Source of the DNA: Cohaesibacter haloalkalitolerans
Lineage (GTDB): Bacteria > Pseudomonadota > Alphaproteobacteria > Rhizobiales > Cohaesibacteraceae
NCBI RefSeq assembly: GCF_003574655.1
Contig: NZ_QNUM01000007.1
Location: 186,001-250,000 of the forward strand
DNA length: 64,000 nt
Direction: 5' to 3'
Shown: one piece after another, positions 61,008 through 64,000 of the stretch
How the letters are laid out: each line of letters begins with the position of its first letter
Position numbering within the stretch: the first letter of the stretch is position 1
Position numbers and translations under genes: made by a program
Notes under the pieces: generated by a model
Told to the model about the DNA's origin: nothing
The model's database searches: none
What the model saw: only the letters and a program-made list of their open reading frames with translations

Positions 61008-62186
61008 ATGGCCGATTTACTTTTCCCGGGTAGCCCGACCTTCATCCCCTCCATGCGCGAGGAATTCCAGATTCCCAGAGATGTTGTCTGGATGAATTGC
61101 GCCCAGATGTCACCGATGCACCGGAGCGTTGCTGCGGCCGGACAGGAAGCTGTCATGCGCAAAGCCCGCCCGTGGGAAGCCGCCCCGATCCATTTCGTGC
61201 CGGAAATCGAAGCGGTTCGCGCCGAGTTTGCCAAGCTGTTCAACGCAACCGCCGACGCGATCGCCATCATTCCGGCCTGCTCCTACGGCATTGCGACCGC
61301 CGCCAACAACATCGTACTTGGCCCATCCAGCAAGGTGGTGGTCGTCGAGGAGCAGTTTCCCTCCAACCGTCTGGTCTGGGAGCGGCGATGCAGAGAGAGC
61401 GGGGCGTCGCTGGTGGTTGCCCCACGGATTGCATCGGGGCCAGAAAAGGGCGCGATCACGGCTCCGCTGCTGGAGGCGATTGACAGCGCAACGGCGGTTG
61501 TCTCGATCGGTGGTGTCCATTGGACGGATGGCACGCCCATCGACCTGATGGCGATTGCAAAGCGCGTCAGGGACGTCGGGGCAGCGCTTGTGCTGGACCT
61601 CACGCAAAGCCTCGGGGCCGTGCCATTCGACGTTGCAGCCATCGATCCCGATTATGCCGTTGCACCCAGCTACAAATGGCTGCTCGGCCCCTACAGCCTT
61701 GGTGGGCTTTATGTCGCTCCACGCAATTGGGATGGCGTCCCACTTGAGGAAAGCCATATGGACAGGAAAGATCCTGCCGTATCCTTCAGTGGTGGAACGC
61801 CGCCATTTGCCGATGGCGCTCGGCGCTTTGACATGGGCGAGAAGGTGAATTTCCAGCTGATGCCGATGTTGCTGGCTTCCCTGCGACTGGTCAACGGTCT
61901 GAGGGTGGATCGCATCGAGGCAACGATTGGCCAGAAAACAGCCTTTCTTGCGGGCGCTCTTGCCGAGCGGGGATTTGAGGTGCCGCCGGATCATTTGCGC
62001 AGCCGACATTACTTCGGCGCCCTTCCACCGGTCAACGCGCCACAGGATCTCAATGACCGCCTTGCGGCGCAGCAGATCTATCTCAGCATGCGCAATGGCA
62101 AACTGCGGCTGGCCCCTCACTTGTGGACGGACGAGGAAGACATGGCGCGCCTGCTAGAGGCCCTTGATACCTGCCTTGCCGGCTAG
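61008..62186 (+). CDS. Class V aminotransferase-fold PLP enzyme
   Basis: A 392-residue PLP enzyme of the cysteine desulfurase/kynureninase fold. The PLP lysine lies in 'APSYKWLLGPYSLGGLY' (near 225), and the phosphate- and ring-contacting regions are 'ACSYGIATAANNI' and 'LVLDLTQSLGAVPFDV' (PLP Asp and the stacking partner region). The desulfurase cysteine loop is absent, so a desulfurase role is unlikely; an epimerase or transaminase-type activity is possible. Start ATG 61008. It converges on the zinc dehydrogenase gene. Confidence 0.85.
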   Translation: MADLLFPGSPTFIPSMREEFQIPRDVVWMNCAQMSPMHRSVAAAGQEAVMRKARPWEAAPIHFVPEIEAVRAEFAKLFNATADAIAIIPACSYGIATAANNIVLGPSSKVVVVEEQFPSNRLVWERRCRESGASLVVAPRIASGPEKGAITAPLLEAIDSATAVVSIGGVHWTDGTPIDLMAIAKRVRDVGAALVLDLTQSLGAVPFDVAAIDPDYAVAPSYKWLLGPYSLGGLYVAPRNWDGVPLEESHMDRKDPAVSFSGGTPPFADGARRFDMGEKVNFQLMPMLLASLRLVNGLRVDRIEATIGQKTAFLAGALAERGFEVPPDHLRSRHYFGALPPVNAPQDLNDRLAAQQIYLSMRNGKLRLAPHLWTDEEDMARLLEALDTCLAG

Positions 62187-62211
62187 ACATCGGCACCATC
62201 ACAAGGCTGAC

Positions 62212-62252
62212 CGACATCCGGCCATGGAGTAACGCACTTTGGGCGGATGTCG
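62212..62252. terminator. Inverted repeat between convergent genes
   Basis: CGACATCCG (62212-62220) and CGGATGTCG (62244-62252) pair perfectly across a 23-nt loop in the gap between the two convergent stop codons. No T-tract; it may still help end both transcripts. Confidence 0.4.
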
Positions 62253-62280
62253 ATGCCATTTGTTAGGCGAACGCAAGTCG

Positions 62281-63321
<1,041 letters not shown>

Positions 63322-63464
63322 GGGATCGGACCTCCGATGGAACAGGCTTTTGTGGCTACTCTACGCATTTTGAGTGAAAGGACCTTGCCATTCTTGCACT
63401 AGTAATGGAATTCTAGGCAATAACCCCCTACCATTTTCCCCATTCCGAGAGGAACCTGCCCCAA

Positions 63465-63935
63465 ATGGACATTGACAAGGTGAATGCCGAGATACTCGAA
63501 CTGTTGCAGACCGACGGGCGCATGTCCAACGCCAAGCTGGCCGAGCATCTGTCCATGAGTGAAACGCCCTGCTGGCGGCGACTGAAGAAGCTTGAAGAAA
63601 CCGGGGTTATCGAAGGCTATCAGGCCAATCTCAACCGCCGCAAGGTGGGGCTTGGTGTGATGGCCTTTGTCCAGTTGCGCTGCTCGGAGCACAGCCAGAC
63701 CACCACCGAGGAGTTCCAGCGCATCATCGATGATTGTCCGAACATCCTCTCCTGCCACAACACCACCGGAGACGACGATTTCCTGCTGGTTACGGTCGCC
63801 AGAGACCTCGACGATTACAGTGCTTTTGTCGACAGGGTTTTGCGCAAGCTCCCTGGCGTCACAAGCATCCGCTCCAACCTGTCGCTCAAGGAGATGAAAT
63901 CCTCCAACCGCCTGCCGATTACGGTCAAGCCTTGA
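63465..63935 (+). CDS. Lrp/AsnC-family transcriptional regulator
   Basis: A 156-residue regulator with an N-terminal winged helix-turn-helix ('LQTDGRMSNAKLAEHLSMSETPCWRRLKKLEETGVI', about 14-50) and a C-terminal RAM ligand-binding domain (about 65-145). It diverges from the zinc dehydrogenase; the 143-bp gap contains a rough dyad (CCATT/AATGG near 63389-63412 inside TTGCC/GGCAA). The ligand is probably an amino acid. Start ATG 63465. Confidence 0.92.
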   Translation: MDIDKVNAEILELLQTDGRMSNAKLAEHLSMSETPCWRRLKKLEETGVIEGYQANLNRRKVGLGVMAFVQLRCSEHSQTTTEEFQRIIDDCPNILSCHNTTGDDDFLLVTVARDLDDYSAFVDRVLRKLPGVTSIRSNLSLKEMKSSNRLPITVKP

Positions 63936-64000
63936 CAATAGAAGTGGCCGCTTTGGCCAGGGGAGTCATCGAGAACACACCAGAATCCCAAGAATCCCAA

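Overview
The window looks like chromosomal DNA of an alphaproteobacterium, probably a marine or coastal member of the Hyphomicrobiales (Rhizobiales). This rests on protein style, moderately high GC coding DNA separated by AT-rich spacers, and a very high density of ABC and TRAP solute uptake operons. Genus level is not supported. I see no rRNA, tRNA, insertion sequence, phage gene or CRISPR array. The region reads as ordinary, intact, metabolically versatile chromosome.

Layout. 1-3.6 kb: a split aerotaxis-type receptor (PAS protein plus MCP, cut by the left edge), a metallo-beta-lactamase-fold hydrolase and a DUF1499 membrane protein. 4-10.2 kb: LysR regulator, GNAT acetyltransferase, a PAS-GGDEF-EAL c-di-GMP protein, then a complete LuxR/LuxI quorum-sensing pair. 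11-16.4 kb: an orphan sugar-type binding protein, a PHP-domain phosphoesterase, a CDP-alcohol phosphatidyltransferase, a DUF2062 protein and an L-2-hydroxyacid dehydrogenase. 16.8-27.3 kb: a nine-gene operon (binding protein, two nucleoside hydrolases, Opp/Dpp-type permeases and ATPases, ribokinase, DHDPS-family aldolase) with a divergent LysR regulator, read here as nucleoside import and ribose salvage. 28.3-36.1 kb: a LacI regulator divergent from a TRAP transporter, an IlvD/Edd dehydratase, a PfkB kinase and a KDPG-type aldolase, i.e. a sugar-acid Entner-Doudoroff branch with a clear 18-bp operator palindrome.

36.8-42.9 kb: a polyamine-type ABC transporter operon that ends in an Asp/Glu/hydantoin racemase, with a divergent GntR regulator. 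42.9-51.6 kb: a second polyamine-type ABC transporter operon carrying a short-chain dehydrogenase, a HisD-like dehydrogenase that lacks key histidinol-dehydrogenase residues, a zinc alcohol dehydrogenase and an APH-type kinase. The three dehydrogenases resemble the HpsN/O/P set for dihydroxypropanesulfonate, so this is the best candidate for an unusual pathway. Upstream lie three direct repeats spaced exactly 21 bp.

52-64 kb: a possible structured small RNA, a TPR-sulfotransferase fusion, an SDR, an unlisted 44-residue protein, a metal-handling module (PCuAC protein, FtsX-like permease, LolD-like ATPase, Tat-exported CPFC protein), PhoA alkaline phosphatase, a class V aminotransferase-fold enzyme, a zinc alcohol dehydrogenase and an Lrp/AsnC regulator.
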